DNA of 64,000 nucleotides from Carboxylicivirga linearis (GTDB lineage Bacteria > Bacteroidota > Bacteroidia > Bacteroidales > Marinilabiliaceae), in NCBI RefSeq assembly GCF_018271995.1, contig NZ_JAGUCO010000007.1, forward strand, positions 172,765-236,764, written 5' to 3'. Position 1 is the stretch's first letter, and the number at the start of each line of letters is the position of its first letter. The position numbers and the translations under genes are program-made. This document shows positions 52,359 to 61,892 of the stretch, in pieces. The notes below the pieces were generated by a model that worked only from the letters and a program-made list of their open reading frames with translations, searched no databases and was not told where the DNA came from.

Positions 52359-52403
52359 GAATGGTTAGCGTCCCAGTCTCTGTCGGGATCTTTCGGCTAA
52401 TTC
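52359..52403 (-). promoter_or_regulatory. Structured spacer between rpmI and rplT
   Basis: The minus-strand RNA can fold: GAAT with ATTC, TTAGC with GCTAA and TCCC with GGGA are nested (plus positions 52359-52362/52400-52403, 52365-52369/52396-52400, 52371-52374/52385-52388) around an inner loop rich in GACAGAGAC. It ends just before the rplT ribosome-binding region. A ribosomal-protein leader is possible (inference). Confidence 0.45.
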
Positions 52404-52448
52404 ACTCAGTTTAAAAATTAATTTTCTCTCTCTTCTTGAAATTTGTTC

Positions 52449-52646
52449 TTACTTCATGTTCAATAATAGCTTGATGTTTGTTTCATCAGCTTTATGAACA
52501 GTGCCAGCATAGGTCAAATTTCTCTTCTGCTTTGTAGTCTTCTTAGTTAAAATGTGACTTTTAAAAGCATGCTTCCTTTTAATTTTTCCGCTTCCAGTGA
52601 TGGTAAAACGTTTCTTAGCACTGGAATTTGTCTTCATTTTCGGCAT
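52449..52646 (-). CDS. rpmI: 50S ribosomal protein L35
   Basis: This is the 65-residue L35 protein. [37 protein letters not shown] and KQKRNL are classic. It is 32 bp after infC in the conserved order infC-rpmI-rplT. Confidence 0.97.
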   Translation of the reverse strand: MPKMKTNSSAKKRFTITGSGKIKRKHAFKSHILTKKTTKQKRNLTYAGTVHKADETNIKLLLNMK

Positions 52647-52677
52647 TATTCCTATATATTTAGTTAAAAAATATCCG

Positions 52678-53238
52678 TTATTTTTTCTTTGCCGCTTTTG
52701 GAGCGATAAACATGATCATACGTTTACCTTCCAATTTTGGTAGTTGTTCCACTTTACCCAGTTCTTCAACATCTTGTGCAAAGCGTAACAATAAGATCTC
52801 ACCTTGTTCTTTAAATAGAATTGATCGTCCTTTAAAGAATACATAGGCTTTTACTTTTGCACCTTCCTGTAGAAACTTCTCGGCATGCCTTAATTTAAAC
52901 TGATAGTCATGATCGTCGGTATTTGGTCCGAAACGAATCTCTTTAACTACCACTTTAACAGCCTTCGCCTTCATTTCCTTTTGCTTCTTTTTCTGTTGAT
53001 AAAGAAACTTTTGGTAATCAGTTATTTTACAAACTGGTGGATCGGCTTTAGGTGAAATTTCAACCAAATCTAGATCTAACTCATCCGCCATCTTTAAGGC
53101 GTCTGATGTAGAAAATACACCTGGATTATCAATATTATCACCCACCAGTCTTACCTGTGGTACTCTAATGTGCCTGTTTATTCTGTGTGCAGGTTCTTCT
53201 TTTATAGGTCTTACCTGCCTTCTGTTCGGTCTAGCTAT
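52678..53238 (-). CDS. infC: Translation initiation factor IF-3, probable AUA start
   Basis: IF-3 binds the 30S subunit and checks start codons. The GTG frame from 53145 lacks the conserved N-terminus, but the frame continues upstream through [17 protein letters not shown], the IF-3 N-domain signature, to an ATA at 53238 that follows the sequence AAGGAGGG by seven bases. No ATG, GTG or TTG occurs in-frame before residue 31, so I take AUA as the start, giving 186 residues. E. coli infC uses AUU for autoregulation, and this looks similar. The middle ([20 protein letters not shown]) and end ([11 protein letters not shown]) are normal. Confidence 0.9.
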   Translation of the reverse strand: MARPNRRQVRPIKEEPAHRINRHIRVPQVRLVGDNIDNPGVFSTSDALKMADELDLDLVEISPKADPPVCKITDYQKFLYQQKKKQKEMKAKAVKVVVKEIRFGPNTDDHDYQFKLRHAEKFLQEGAKVKAYVFFKGRSILFKEQGEILLLRFAQDVEELGKVEQLPKLEGKRMIMFIAPKAAKKK

Positions 53239-53245
53239 AGTTAAA

Positions 53246-53253
53246 CCCTCCTT
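53246..53253 (-). promoter_or_regulatory. Strong Shine-Dalgarno deciding the infC start
   Basis: AAGGAGGG on the minus strand lies just after the thrS stop and seven bases before the ATA codon at 53238. It is unusually strong for a Bacteroidota gene, where such sequences are generally weak, and would compensate for a poor start codon. Confidence 0.75.
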
Positions 53254-53255
53254 CT

Positions 53256-55214
53256 TTAGTTAATATTATTGTCAATCGCAGAAAGCATTTTTTCAACTTC
53301 CTGATTAATAAAACTTACAAATTCTTCGAGTTTCATGACCCCATTATCACCTTCACCTTGCTTACGAACGGCAACTTTTTGTTCTTCAGCCTCTTTTTCT
53401 CCTACAATTAGTAGATATGGAATTCGCTTTAACTCGTTGTCTCTGATCTTTTTACCTATTTTCTCATTGCGGTCGTCTAAGACGGCACGAATATCGGAAT
53501 TATTTAGGAAATTCAAAACTTTTTTTGCGTATTCATTATGCTTTTCACTAATAGGGCAAATTACCACTTGTTCAGGGGTTAACCACAATGGAAATTTACC
53601 TGCAGTGTGCTCTATCAATACCGCAACAAAACGTTCCATACTGCCAAAAGGTGCACGGTGAATCATAACCGGACGATGCTTTTGGTTGTCGCTTCCAATG
53701 TACTCTAATTCAAATCGTTCCGGTAGGTTGTAGTCCACCTGTATAGTACCCAACTGCCACTTACGGCCTAAAGCATCTTTCACCATAAAGTCAAGCTTTG
53801 GTCCGTAAAAAGCTGCTTCACCGTATTCAACAATGGTGTCCATGCCGCGTTCTTCACAAGCTTCAATAATTGCTTGTTCAGCTTTATTCCAGTTGTCTTC
53901 GCTTCCAATATATTTAGAGTGATCTTCAGGATCGCGCAAAGAAACCTGTGTAATGTATTCTTTAAAATCTAATGCTTTAAAGATGTATAATATAATGTCG
54001 ATAACTTTTTTGAACTCATCTTTTATCTGATCTGGTCGGCAGAATAGGTGAGCATCATCCTGAGTAAATCCTCTTACTCTTGTCAAACCATGCAACTCAC
54101 CACTTTGTTCATAACGATATACGGTTCCGAATTCAGCAAAACGAATAGGAAGATCTTTGTATGAACGAGGTTTTGTCTTGTAAATCTCACAGTGGTGAGG
54201 ACAGTTCATTGGTTTTAGCAAAAACTCTTCTCCTTCAGCAGGTGTGTTGATAGGTTGGAAGGAATCTTTACCGTATTTAGCATAGTGACCGGAAGTCACG
54301 TACAATTCTTTATTACCAATGTGCGGTGTGATTACTGGCTCGTAACCATACTGCACTTGTACTTTTTTCAAGAAGTTCTCTAATCGTTCGCGCAAGCGAG
54401 CTCCTTTAGGTAACCATAAAGGTAAACCCTGACCAACCTTTTGTGAAAAAGCAAATAATTCAAGTTCTTTTCCAATTTTACGGTGATCACGTTTTTGAGC
54501 TTCCTCTAAAAGAACAAGGTATTCCTCAAGCATTTTAGCTTTAGGAAATGAAATAGCATAAATACGAGTTAATTGTTTGCGAGTTTCATCACCTCTCCAG
54601 TAAGCACCTGCAACACTTAATAATTTAACAGCTTTAATAGGAGCTGTTGAAGGTAAGTGTGGCCCGCGACATAAATCGGTGAAGTTACCTTGCTTATAAA
54701 ACGAAATGGTTCCGTCTTCCAAATCGTTGATTAACTCCAGCTTATATTCATCATCTTTTTTAGTGAAGTAATCTAAAGCATCATTTTTAGATACTTCACT
54801 TCTGACGTATTGTAGTTTCTGGCTTGCCAGTTCTTTGAACTTCTTTTCAATTTTTGGCAAATCACCATCCTTTATTACAACATCATCGCCCGGATCGATA
54901 TCGTAATAAAAACCATTTTCGATGGTTGGTCCGATACCAAACTTAGTTCCCGGATAAAGAGCTTCAATGGCTTCGGCCATTAAGTGAGCTGATGAATGCC
55001 AAAATGCATGTTTACCTTCTTCGTCCTCCCATTTGTGCAGCTTAACGGCAGCGTCGGTGGTGATAGGGCGCGTTAAATCCATCAGGGTGTCGTTTACCGT
55101 AATAGATAATACTTCTTTAGCCAAGCGAGGGCTAATACTCTGCGCAATATCAAGGCCTGTTACGCCTGATTCGTACTCTCTGACACTTTGGTCTGGAAAG
55201 GTAATTTTTATCAT
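53256..55214 (-). CDS. thrS: Threonyl-tRNA synthetase
   Basis: This 652-residue class II synthetase charges tRNA-Thr. The TGS domain is 1-61 ([20 protein letters not shown]). The editing domain has [20 protein letters not shown] and [14 protein letters not shown]. The class II core has [40 protein letters not shown] and motif 3 near [15 protein letters not shown]. The anticodon-binding domain ends the protein. It heads the thrS-infC-rpmI-rplT operon; a TATCTTTG box is 30 bp upstream. Confidence 0.97.
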   Translation of the reverse strand: MIKITFPDQSVREYESGVTGLDIAQSISPRLAKEVLSITVNDTLMDLTRPITTDAAVKLHKWEDEEGKHAFWHSSAHLMAEAIEALYPGTKFGIGPTIENGFYYDIDPGDDVVIKDGDLPKIEKKFKELASQKLQYVRSEVSKNDALDYFTKKDDEYKLELINDLEDGTISFYKQGNFTDLCRGPHLPSTAPIKAVKLLSVAGAYWRGDETRKQLTRIYAISFPKAKMLEEYLVLLEEAQKRDHRKIGKELELFAFSQKVGQGLPLWLPKGARLRERLENFLKKVQVQYGYEPVITPHIGNKELYVTSGHYAKYGKDSFQPINTPAEGEEFLLKPMNCPHHCEIYKTKPRSYKDLPIRFAEFGTVYRYEQSGELHGLTRVRGFTQDDAHLFCRPDQIKDEFKKVIDIILYIFKALDFKEYITQVSLRDPEDHSKYIGSEDNWNKAEQAIIEACEERGMDTIVEYGEAAFYGPKLDFMVKDALGRKWQLGTIQVDYNLPERFELEYIGSDNQKHRPVMIHRAPFGSMERFVAVLIEHTAGKFPLWLTPEQVVICPISEKHNEYAKKVLNFLNNSDIRAVLDDRNEKIGKKIRDNELKRIPYLLIVGEKEAEEQKVAVRKQGEGDNGVMKLEEFVSFINQEVEKMLSAIDNNIN

Positions 55215-55243
55215 TCTCTTTTCAGTTTTATAGAAAAATCACG

Positions 55244-55251
55244 CAAAGATA
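55244..55251 (-). promoter_or_regulatory. -7 box (TATCTTTG) of thrS operon
   Basis: The minus strand reads TTATCTTTGCG, with TATCTTTG matching TAnnTTTG, 30 bp before the thrS ATG. A good TTTG lies only 12 bp upstream, so the -33 element is not assigned. Confidence 0.5.
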
Positions 55252-55344
55252 AATAAAACAGAGCAAACAATCGTTTAATTCTATTTTGATTTATAACTTT
55301 TTCACTCACAAAAACTGAGGAGAACGATTGGGTTGAGTTTAAAG

Positions 55345-55404
55345 GCGATTCTCGTAATCAAACGTAACAGGAAAAGGATCTTAAGGTTGATTCCGAGAAT
55401 TCGC
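55345..55404 (-). other. Imperfect long hairpin after the trhO gene
   Basis: GCGATTCTCGTAATCAA (55345-55361) and TTGATTCCGAGAATTCGC (55387-55404) form an imperfect stem of about 17 bp with one bulge and one mismatch. It may end trhO transcription on the minus strand, although no long T-run follows. Confidence 0.35.
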
Positions 55405-55408
55405 GTGA

Positions 55409-56431
55409 TTATGCTTTATGAAATCTTTTACCACGTTTAAAAACAAGACGTTTTTCCAGTTCTGTTTTTTCTTTGGGCGGCGCCAGTAGATAGGTTTGAC
55501 AATCGTCACCGCAACATCCGTCGTGCTTGGTTTTACAATCGTCGCATTGGATAAACAAAAGATTACACTTTTTATTGGCGCAATTGGTATGACTGTCGCA
55601 AGGTTTGCCGCATTGATGACAATGACTGATGGTATCATCAGAAATGCGTTCTCCTAAACGATTATCAAAAACGAAATTTTTTCCCTTAAATGTGTTTTCC
55701 AATCCTTGAGTTGACACTTGGCGCGAATAATCGATGATTCCACCCAAAAGTTGGTTAACATCAGAAAAACCATGGTGTTTCAGATAAGCACTGGTTTTTT
55801 CGCACCGAACACCACCTGTGCAGTAAAGAAGAATTTTGTCATTTTCTTTTCCTTTTAATTTATCTAAAATTTCAGGAAGCTCTTCCTTAAATGTTTCAGC
55901 ATCGGGTAAGAGGGCACCTTCAAAATGTCCTATTTCACTTTCGTAATGATTTCGCATATCTACAACAGTGGCACCTTTATTCAAAGCCTCGTTCCATTCT
56001 TTAGCTGATAGGTGCTGTCCCACATTGGTTACATCATATTCTGTGGGCTGCAGCCCGTCAGCTACAATTTGTTTTCGGACTTTAACCTGCAGTTTTAAAA
56101 ATGATTTACCATCATCTTCCACTGCTATTTTAAAGGGAACATCTTTAAATAAGCTAATTGATCTCAGGTGCTTCTCAAAATCGTCCCACCTATGGTCGGG
56201 AACGCTCATTTGTGCATTGATGCCTTCGTTGGCGATGTATATTCTGCCGAGGCAATTCAATTGATCCCATTTTTCGTATAGCAGGTTTCGCATTGCCCAG
56301 GGATCGTCAATTATTACATATTTATAAAACGAAACGGTTGTGCGCTTAAAAGTTTCGCGGGCAAGGCGCTGCTTTAATTCTTCGGGGCCAAGTTTATTGT
56401 ATAGTCCTTTGTTTTTACTATTTGGATCCAT
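55409..56431 (-). CDS. trhO: tRNA uridine(34) hydroxylase TrhO-like rhodanese protein
   Basis: TrhO makes 5-hydroxyuridine at U34 of tRNA using O2. The protein (340 residues) has an N-terminal TrhO domain (VSFYKYVIIDDPWAMRNLLY), the rhodanese domain with active Cys in LLYCTGGVRCEKT, and a C-terminal Cys-rich region (CHQCGKPC, CANKKC, CDDC, CCGDDC). The ATG at 56431 (MDPNSKNKGLYN) begins the normal N-terminus; extending to 56572 would add a hydrophobic 47-residue stretch crossing the upstream terminator. Confidence 0.9.
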   Translation of the reverse strand: MDPNSKNKGLYNKLGPEELKQRLARETFKRTTVSFYKYVIIDDPWAMRNLLYEKWDQLNCLGRIYIANEGINAQMSVPDHRWDDFEKHLRSISLFKDVPFKIAVEDDGKSFLKLQVKVRKQIVADGLQPTEYDVTNVGQHLSAKEWNEALNKGATVVDMRNHYESEIGHFEGALLPDAETFKEELPEILDKLKGKENDKILLYCTGGVRCEKTSAYLKHHGFSDVNQLLGGIIDYSRQVSTQGLENTFKGKNFVFDNRLGERISDDTISHCHQCGKPCDSHTNCANKKCNLLFIQCDDCKTKHDGCCGDDCQTYLLAPPKEKTELEKRLVFKRGKRFHKA

Positions 56432-56508
56432 TATTACCTTTTTGACTGCAAAAATATAAATCAAAAAAGAAAAAGAGATAAAAAACTCTGTAAATAAATT
56501 TAAAAGAA

Positions 56509-56531
56509 CGGGGAATTGCTGAAGTTCCCCG
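56509..56531 (-). terminator. Terminator after the tldE-like gene
   Basis: CGGGGAA (56509-56515) pairs with TTCCCCG (56525-56531) around a nine-base loop. On the minus strand TTCTTTTAAAT follows. Confidence 0.8.
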
Positions 56532-56552
56532 CTTAACTTGGATTCTCTAGTA

Positions 56553-57872
56553 TTAAAGTCCACTAAAATCAATGTCGTTAAACACCATTGTTGGACTTAA
56601 TATGCTGGAATAAGGATAAGGGTCGTTGCCTAATTCGGTAAGTTTTTGCCAGAATTTTTTAGCATTACCTGAGATATTCATTTCATTAACAGGTTGAACT
56701 AATTTTCCGTTTTCAATTAAAAATCCTGAAACACCAAAAGAAAAGTCACCTGTAGTAGAGTTTGAGTTGCCTCCATTGAAAGAGGTAACAAAAATACCTT
56801 TTTTTATATCATTCGCAATGGAGTCGAAATCTCTTTTCCCTAATTCAAAACGAATGTTAGATGGTTGACCTCCATTGGGTGTCATATTTAATTTTTTTCC
56901 GTAATAATTATCAATGTAATATTGATTCAATATTCCGTTTTCAATCATTACCCTTGGTTGTGCTGCAATGCCGTCTCCATCATATAATCTTGATCCAAAA
57001 CCTCCTTCGATAAACGGATCGTCTATTAAGGTGAGTTTAGATGAAGCGATGGATTTACCCTGCATTCCTTCAAGATACGAACTTTTTTGTTGTAATGCAC
57101 GGGCTTGCATTGGTCCAACAAACATATACAGTAATCGTGCAACGGCTCTGTTTTCAATAATCATTTCGTATTTACCGGAAGCTATTTTGGTTTGCCCCAT
57201 TTTGCGAATTGCGTTTTGGGCTGCTTTTTTACCCAATTCATCAGGCGTGGGCATGGTTTTAAAAAATCGGCTACCTCCCCAATGGTATCCTTCGGGGCGG
57301 GCATCGTCATCTTTAACGGTTACTTCACCTCCGGCCCAGAATGAGGTAGAGATGCGCTCGCCAACAAATCCGTTACTGTGTACTTTTACACTTTCAGAAT
57401 AGTCGTCACTGTAACCTCCGGTTGCCGATATAATTTTATCACTTTGAGCACGAGCTACCCTTTCAATTTCTTTGGCAATATTTACTTTATCTTCGGGAGT
57501 TACGCTTAAATAACTGCGATCCTCAATTTTTAAATCTTTTTCAAGATTCTCGGGATAAAGAGATGGATCAGGTAATTCGCGAAAATCATCGGCACTTAAG
57601 TATTTGGTTGCTTCAACTGCCTCTTTTATAAAAGTCTGGAGATCTTTTTTGTTAAGATTGTTAGTTGAATGACCTGAATATTTATGATCACGATAGATAT
57701 TGAGCGATAAGCCGTTGGTAGTTGATTCTTTTATCTTTTCAATTTTTTGTTCGCGGACTTCGATTTCTACTGATCGGGAATTATATACAGAAGCTGCAAC
57801 TTCAGTAGCTCCTTGTTTTTTTGCATAGTCAACGGCCCAAATGGCCAGATCTTTACGTTCTTTAGTATTCAT
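56553..57872 (-). CDS. TldE/PmbA-family metallopeptidase partner
   Basis: This 439-residue member of the TldD/PmbA family is likely to be the TldE subunit of a TldD/TldE peptidase. The N-terminal region (VDYAKKQGATEVAASVYNSR) and C-terminal barrel segments (YEMIIENRAVARLLYMFVGP, GNSNSTTGDFSFGVSGFLIE) fit. The HExxxH metal motif is absent, as in TldE/PmbA. It has no signal peptide, whereas its presumptive partner 27 bp upstream has a Tat signal. It is followed by a terminator. Confidence 0.85.
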   Translation of the reverse strand: MNTKERKDLAIWAVDYAKKQGATEVAASVYNSRSVEIEVREQKIEKIKESTTNGLSLNIYRDHKYSGHSTNNLNKKDLQTFIKEAVEATKYLSADDFRELPDPSLYPENLEKDLKIEDRSYLSVTPEDKVNIAKEIERVARAQSDKIISATGGYSDDYSESVKVHSNGFVGERISTSFWAGGEVTVKDDDARPEGYHWGGSRFFKTMPTPDELGKKAAQNAIRKMGQTKIASGKYEMIIENRAVARLLYMFVGPMQARALQQKSSYLEGMQGKSIASSKLTLIDDPFIEGGFGSRLYDGDGIAAQPRVMIENGILNQYYIDNYYGKKLNMTPNGGQPSNIRFELGKRDFDSIANDIKKGIFVTSFNGGNSNSTTGDFSFGVSGFLIENGKLVQPVNEMNISGNAKKFWQKLTELGNDPYPYSSILSPTMVFNDIDFSGL

Positions 57873-57899
57873 TTTAATTGAGTTTTGAGTTAGACAAGG

Positions 57900-59444
57900 T
57901 TAGGCATTTACACCGCCAACAGTAATTTTTGAAACTTTAACGGTAGGCAGCCCCATAGAAACAGGAACTCCTTGTCCGTTTTTACCACATGTCCAACCTC
58001 CTTCTGCCATTTTAAAATCATCGGCCACCATTTCAATATCAGAAAGAACTTTTGGCCCATTACCAATAATATTGATATCCTTGATGGGTTGAGTTAATTT
58101 TCCATTTTCGATAAGATAACCTGATTTTACGTAGAATGTAAAGTCACCAGCACCAATCATTACCTGTCCGTTGGTAAATGTTTCGGCAAAAATTCCATAT
58201 TTAACAGACTCAATAATTTCACCTTTTTTATGCGGACCATTTTCCATATAAGTGTTGCGCATACGAGGCATTGGCATATGACGGAATGACTCGCGGCGAC
58301 CGCTACCAGTTGTTTTTACACCATAATGCTTTGCGCTGATTCTGTCGTGAAGGTAAGAGGTCATAGTTCCGTTTTCAACCAGGTAGGTTTTCTCGGTGTC
58401 GTTCCCTTCGTCATCAACATTAATGGAGCCTCTTACATTTGGGTTGGTTCCATCATCAACAATGGTTACAAAGTCGTTAGCAACTTTCTTTCCAATCTTA
58501 TCGCTAAAAATAGAAACTTCTTTACGGTTGAAATCAGCTTCCATACCGTGACCGATGGCTTCGTGTAATAAAATACCTGAACTTCCTGCTGCTAATACAA
58601 CCGGTAATTCGCCAGCCTTTGGTTTAACCGCCTCAAATAAATCGGTAGTGCGTTTAACTGCTTCGGAAGCCAATAGATCTATATTTTCGGGAGTGAAAAA
58701 TTCAATTCCTCTTCTGCCCGAAAGATTATATCCGTTTTGTTCCTTTTGTCCGTTTTGTTCGGCCGAACAACTTACAGAAATTTGCCCCATGGGTTGATAG
58801 TCGTATGTCATTCTTCCTTCTGAATTGGCAAACAATACATAGGAAGTTTCATCCATAAACCACACATTGGATTTGATGATACGATTATCAAGGGCAAATA
58901 CCTTATCGTTGATTTGTTGCAGGTAAGGGATTTTTTCATTGATTGAAACTTCCTCCCATGGAGTTTTAATTAAATAATAATTAGGAAGTTTCGGAGATTC
59001 AAAGGCTACTGGTTCTACTTTTGTTGTGCTGTTTGCAATGTTAGCTGCAGTTCGTGCTGCAGATTTCATGGCATCCATGCTTATTTCTTCACTAAACGAA
59101 TATCCTGTCTGATCGCCTTTTAAAACTCTGATGCCAACCCCCAGGCTCACATCAGAATAAGCCCGGTTTACTGATTTATCTTCCAAACCAATGTAATTTC
59201 CGATCATATGTTGAAAATATACATCGCAATAATCTCCTCCTTTAGATAATCCTTCTCTAATTATGTCTTGAATCATATTTTTGGTAACACCAAAGTGTTC
59301 AAGGTAGTCGTGTAATGTCATGTTGTGTCCTGTTGCTGACGGGCCGCTTGTGCACCCCGTTAATAAATGTGGCAAAATAGCTGTTCCTGCGGCAGTAACA
59401 GCGCCAGCCCGTAAAAAATCTCTTCGGTTGATTGTTGCTTTCAT
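57900..59444 (-). CDS. TldD-family metallopeptidase with Tat/lipoprotein-like signal
   Basis: This 514-residue TldD protein has the zinc motif HEAIGHGMEADF (H294, E295, H299). TldD/TldE peptidases process small peptides in the cytoplasm of E. coli. Here the N-terminus carries a twin-arginine signal (NRRDFLRAGAVTAAGTA) with a Cys after the hydrophobic segment (HLLTGC, Cys31). It is therefore predicted to be exported, while its co-transcribed TldE-like partner is not. Apart from the signal the domains are complete and of ordinary length. Confidence 0.88.
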   Translation of the reverse strand: MKATINRRDFLRAGAVTAAGTAILPHLLTGCTSGPSATGHNMTLHDYLEHFGVTKNMIQDIIREGLSKGGDYCDVYFQHMIGNYIGLEDKSVNRAYSDVSLGVGIRVLKGDQTGYSFSEEISMDAMKSAARTAANIANSTTKVEPVAFESPKLPNYYLIKTPWEEVSINEKIPYLQQINDKVFALDNRIIKSNVWFMDETSYVLFANSEGRMTYDYQPMGQISVSCSAEQNGQKEQNGYNLSGRRGIEFFTPENIDLLASEAVKRTTDLFEAVKPKAGELPVVLAAGSSGILLHEAIGHGMEADFNRKEVSIFSDKIGKKVANDFVTIVDDGTNPNVRGSINVDDEGNDTEKTYLVENGTMTSYLHDRISAKHYGVKTTGSGRRESFRHMPMPRMRNTYMENGPHKKGEIIESVKYGIFAETFTNGQVMIGAGDFTFYVKSGYLIENGKLTQPIKDINIIGNGPKVLSDIEMVADDFKMAEGGWTCGKNGQGVPVSMGLPTVKVSKITVGGVNA

Positions 59445-59663
59445 TAAGTTAAGTTTAGATTGTTGTTGTACGCAAAAAGCAGATTGAAGAAGCTTTTTGA
59501 AGCGTTGTTTGTGGAATAATGCAAATTGTCAGAAAGTAAAAGTATGTTTTTTTGTTATGTATTGCAAGGTTGAAAAGTTAAAGTTTTGAATGTATCTATA
59601 TAAATATCTTTAGTTTATGGTTGATAGGATGAGGTGGTTTGTTGGGAGATAAGCAACATAAAA

Positions 59664-59688
59664 AAAGGCGACTAAACTAGCCGCCTTT
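59664..59688 (-). terminator. Terminator after the nucleotidyltransferase gene
   Basis: AAAGGCG (59664-59670) pairs with CGCCTTT (59682-59688) around an 11-base loop. The T-rich minus-strand flank follows. Confidence 0.75.
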
Positions 59689-59709
59689 AGGTGTTATAAA
59701 GATTCTTAA

Positions 59710-60606
59710 TTACCAAAGTTTTTCAGGGTAAATGCCATTGGCAATAAGTTCATCAATTTTCTTTTGAACCAATGGTTTGTCTTCTTTGTAGGTTACTCCA
59801 AACCATTTTGAATCGGTTCGGATTACTTTTGTTGAAGCAACTCCTTTCTTAATCAATTGATCAACTACAGCATTGAAATAAAATTCCGACTTCATTTCTT
59901 GTCCTTTTTCTTTTAGGAAATCAAGAAATGCATCTTCCAGCTTTTTGAAATAATTAGGTTTGAATGCCCAAAAATTCATCGAAACAGCTTCTGATCCGGT
60001 TAATTCGGTTTTGGATTCTTCTTCATAGAAAAAGATTTTCTCACCTTCGTAACCAATTTTAGTTCGTTCCACAATGTTAACGAGATTGCCATCCGCATTG
60101 GTTTCGCATACACCTCGTGATACTGTTCCATGCTCCGACAAAGTATTGTCTAATCTGTAACCAACCATGGCATACTCATTCTCATCTTTGCTTTCGCCAA
60201 CAAAATCAAAAACTTGCTGATAAGCTTCGCGGCCGTAAAAATCATCTGCATTAATAATGGCAAAAGGTTCGTTAATAACATCTTTAGCCATCAATATTGC
60301 ATGACCTGTTCCCCAGGGTTTTTCGCGTCCTTCAGGTACAGAATATCCTTCGGGTAAGTCTTTTAAGTCTTGATAGACATATTCTGTTTTAATTTTGCCA
60401 GCTAAACGAGGTTCGAAGCGTTCTTTAAAAACATCCGCAAAGTCTTCGCGAATGACAAAAACAACTTTGTCAAATCCCGATTGAATTGCATCATAGACAG
60501 AGTAGTCGATAATGGATTCTCCATTAGGACCTAATTCGTCCATTTGTTTCAGTCCTCCATAGCGGCTTCCCATGCCGGCAGCAAGAATCAGTAATGTTGG
60601 TTTCAT
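59710..60606 (-). CDS. Sugar-phosphate nucleotidyltransferase-like protein
   Basis: This 298-residue NTP-transferase family protein starts with LILAAGMGSRYGGLKQMDEL, the nucleotide-binding loop. It continues with a metal site in FAIINADDFYGREAYQQVF and an acceptor region (VSMNFWAFKPNYFKKLEDAF). The sugar-1-phosphate substrate is unknown. It is the second gene after the amidase (24 bp), followed by a terminator. Confidence 0.85.
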   Translation of the reverse strand: MKPTLLILAAGMGSRYGGLKQMDELGPNGESIIDYSVYDAIQSGFDKVVFVIREDFADVFKERFEPRLAGKIKTEYVYQDLKDLPEGYSVPEGREKPWGTGHAILMAKDVINEPFAIINADDFYGREAYQQVFDFVGESKDENEYAMVGYRLDNTLSEHGTVSRGVCETNADGNLVNIVERTKIGYEGEKIFFYEEESKTELTGSEAVSMNFWAFKPNYFKKLEDAFLDFLKEKGQEMKSEFYFNAVVDQLIKKGVASTKVIRTDSKWFGVTYKEDKPLVQKKIDELIANGIYPEKLW

Positions 60607-60630
60607 ATCAGAATGGTTTATTTTAAGTTC

Positions 60631-61614
60631 TTATTTATTATTGTCGAAATCTTTCTTCAGTCCAAGGTACAACCAATTTGCCAAAGCCTGACGGTTATCG
60701 GCAATAACAAATCGCTGTTGATCGCGGTAGTTTTGAATGTTACCCAATTCTACAAACACCGAAACGGGTGTTGTATTGCGTAGAATGTATAAATTTCTGT
60801 CGCTTACTGTGCCTTCAAATCCTCTGGAAGGCTGATGTTCACCGTATTTTTCGTTAAAGATGTCGCGCAGTGTAGTGGCAAGTATTTTTCCGTTTTTACT
60901 TTTTTTGTAGTGATAGAAAAATACATCTATTTGCTTACGTTTACTTCGACTGTCGAGATGTAAGACCAGAGCACGACGATATTTCTCTGTATCCTTTTTA
61001 AAACACTCGTTTACTTTATTGGTACGCTGTTTTAAGCGATCTATCTGATTTAAAGGTATGGTTTCTCCCATGCAGGTTTCATGATTATCATACTTCAGGA
61101 TTTGTTCATCTCTGATTCCATCATCCGGGTCCTGAATAATAATGTGAACTTTAGCTCCGTTTTCCTTTAGCTTTTTTGCTAAACGGAGTGTTATGTCATA
61201 AGCGTATTCATCTTCATGTAATTCGTGTGAACCATATTTGCCAATGGCTCCCGGGTCAGGTCCTCCATGACCGGACACAAGATAAAAGACAGATCCCTTC
61301 ATTTCGTCCGATTCAATCGGAAATGTTTCACGTTCTTTACCAAAAAGGGATTCGAATAAATTAGTTTGCTTAACCGGAATTAAATAGCTTTCGTGTAGTA
61401 AAAGACTGTTCTTAGAACCAAATTTACCTTTATTTAGTTGTAAGAATTCTTCCATATCCTCTTTGGGGGACAGATGATTTCTTATCATAAACGAATGCAG
61501 TCCTTCACCGTTTTTAGGTTTACTACTTATTGGTTTTGATGTTTGTGCTGATAGTATAGCAGGTAACAACAATAATAGATAAAGTATATAGAAGTGTTTT
61601 ACTTTCATTTTCAT
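60631..61614 (-). CDS. Exported N-acetylmuramoyl-L-alanine amidase (Amidase_3)
   Basis: This 327-residue protein has a signal peptide (MKMKVKHFYILYLLLLLPAI, cleavage near ILSAQ) and an LysM-like segment near 28-75. The zinc amidase domain has SGHGGPDPGAIG (His), HELHEDEYAYDITLRLAKKL (Glu), VLHLDSRS (His) and VFVELGNIQN (catalytic Glu). It hydrolyses the amide between muramic acid and the stem peptide. I use ATG 61614; the in-frame ATG at 61623 adds MCF. Confidence 0.85.
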   Translation of the reverse strand: MKMKVKHFYILYLLLLLPAILSAQTSKPISSKPKNGEGLHSFMIRNHLSPKEDMEEFLQLNKGKFGSKNSLLLHESYLIPVKQTNLFESLFGKERETFPIESDEMKGSVFYLVSGHGGPDPGAIGKYGSHELHEDEYAYDITLRLAKKLKENGAKVHIIIQDPDDGIRDEQILKYDNHETCMGETIPLNQIDRLKQRTNKVNECFKKDTEKYRRALVLHLDSRSKRKQIDVFFYHYKKSKNGKILATTLRDIFNEKYGEHQPSRGFEGTVSDRNLYILRNTTPVSVFVELGNIQNYRDQQRFVIADNRQALANWLYLGLKKDFDNNK

Positions 61615-61892
61615 AAAGCACAAAAATATAGTTTTTAAGTAATTCGGAATAATATTGAGCTAAGCTGACAAAACTATTTTATTAATAGGCATTGAACATG
61701 TATTAAATCAGTTATTTATAAGATGAATTTGATGGATGTCAATTGTGAATGCTTAGATGTGCTAATTAATTTTCTATAGCTTATTGTGATTATTGGTCTA
61801 CAGTCTAACGATCTAAAAGTCTAATATTTGAACAAAAGATGTTGTAAATGGGTAATATTTCAGATATTGCAATAAAATCAAAACCTTAATCT

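Noticed and set aside
53143..53145. GTG start for infC
   Set aside because: It removes the conserved IF-3 N-domain, which continues in frame upstream.
56432..56572. N-terminal extension of TrhO
   Set aside because: The 47 extra residues are hydrophobic and overlap the terminator of the upstream gene; the family begins near MDPNSKNKG.
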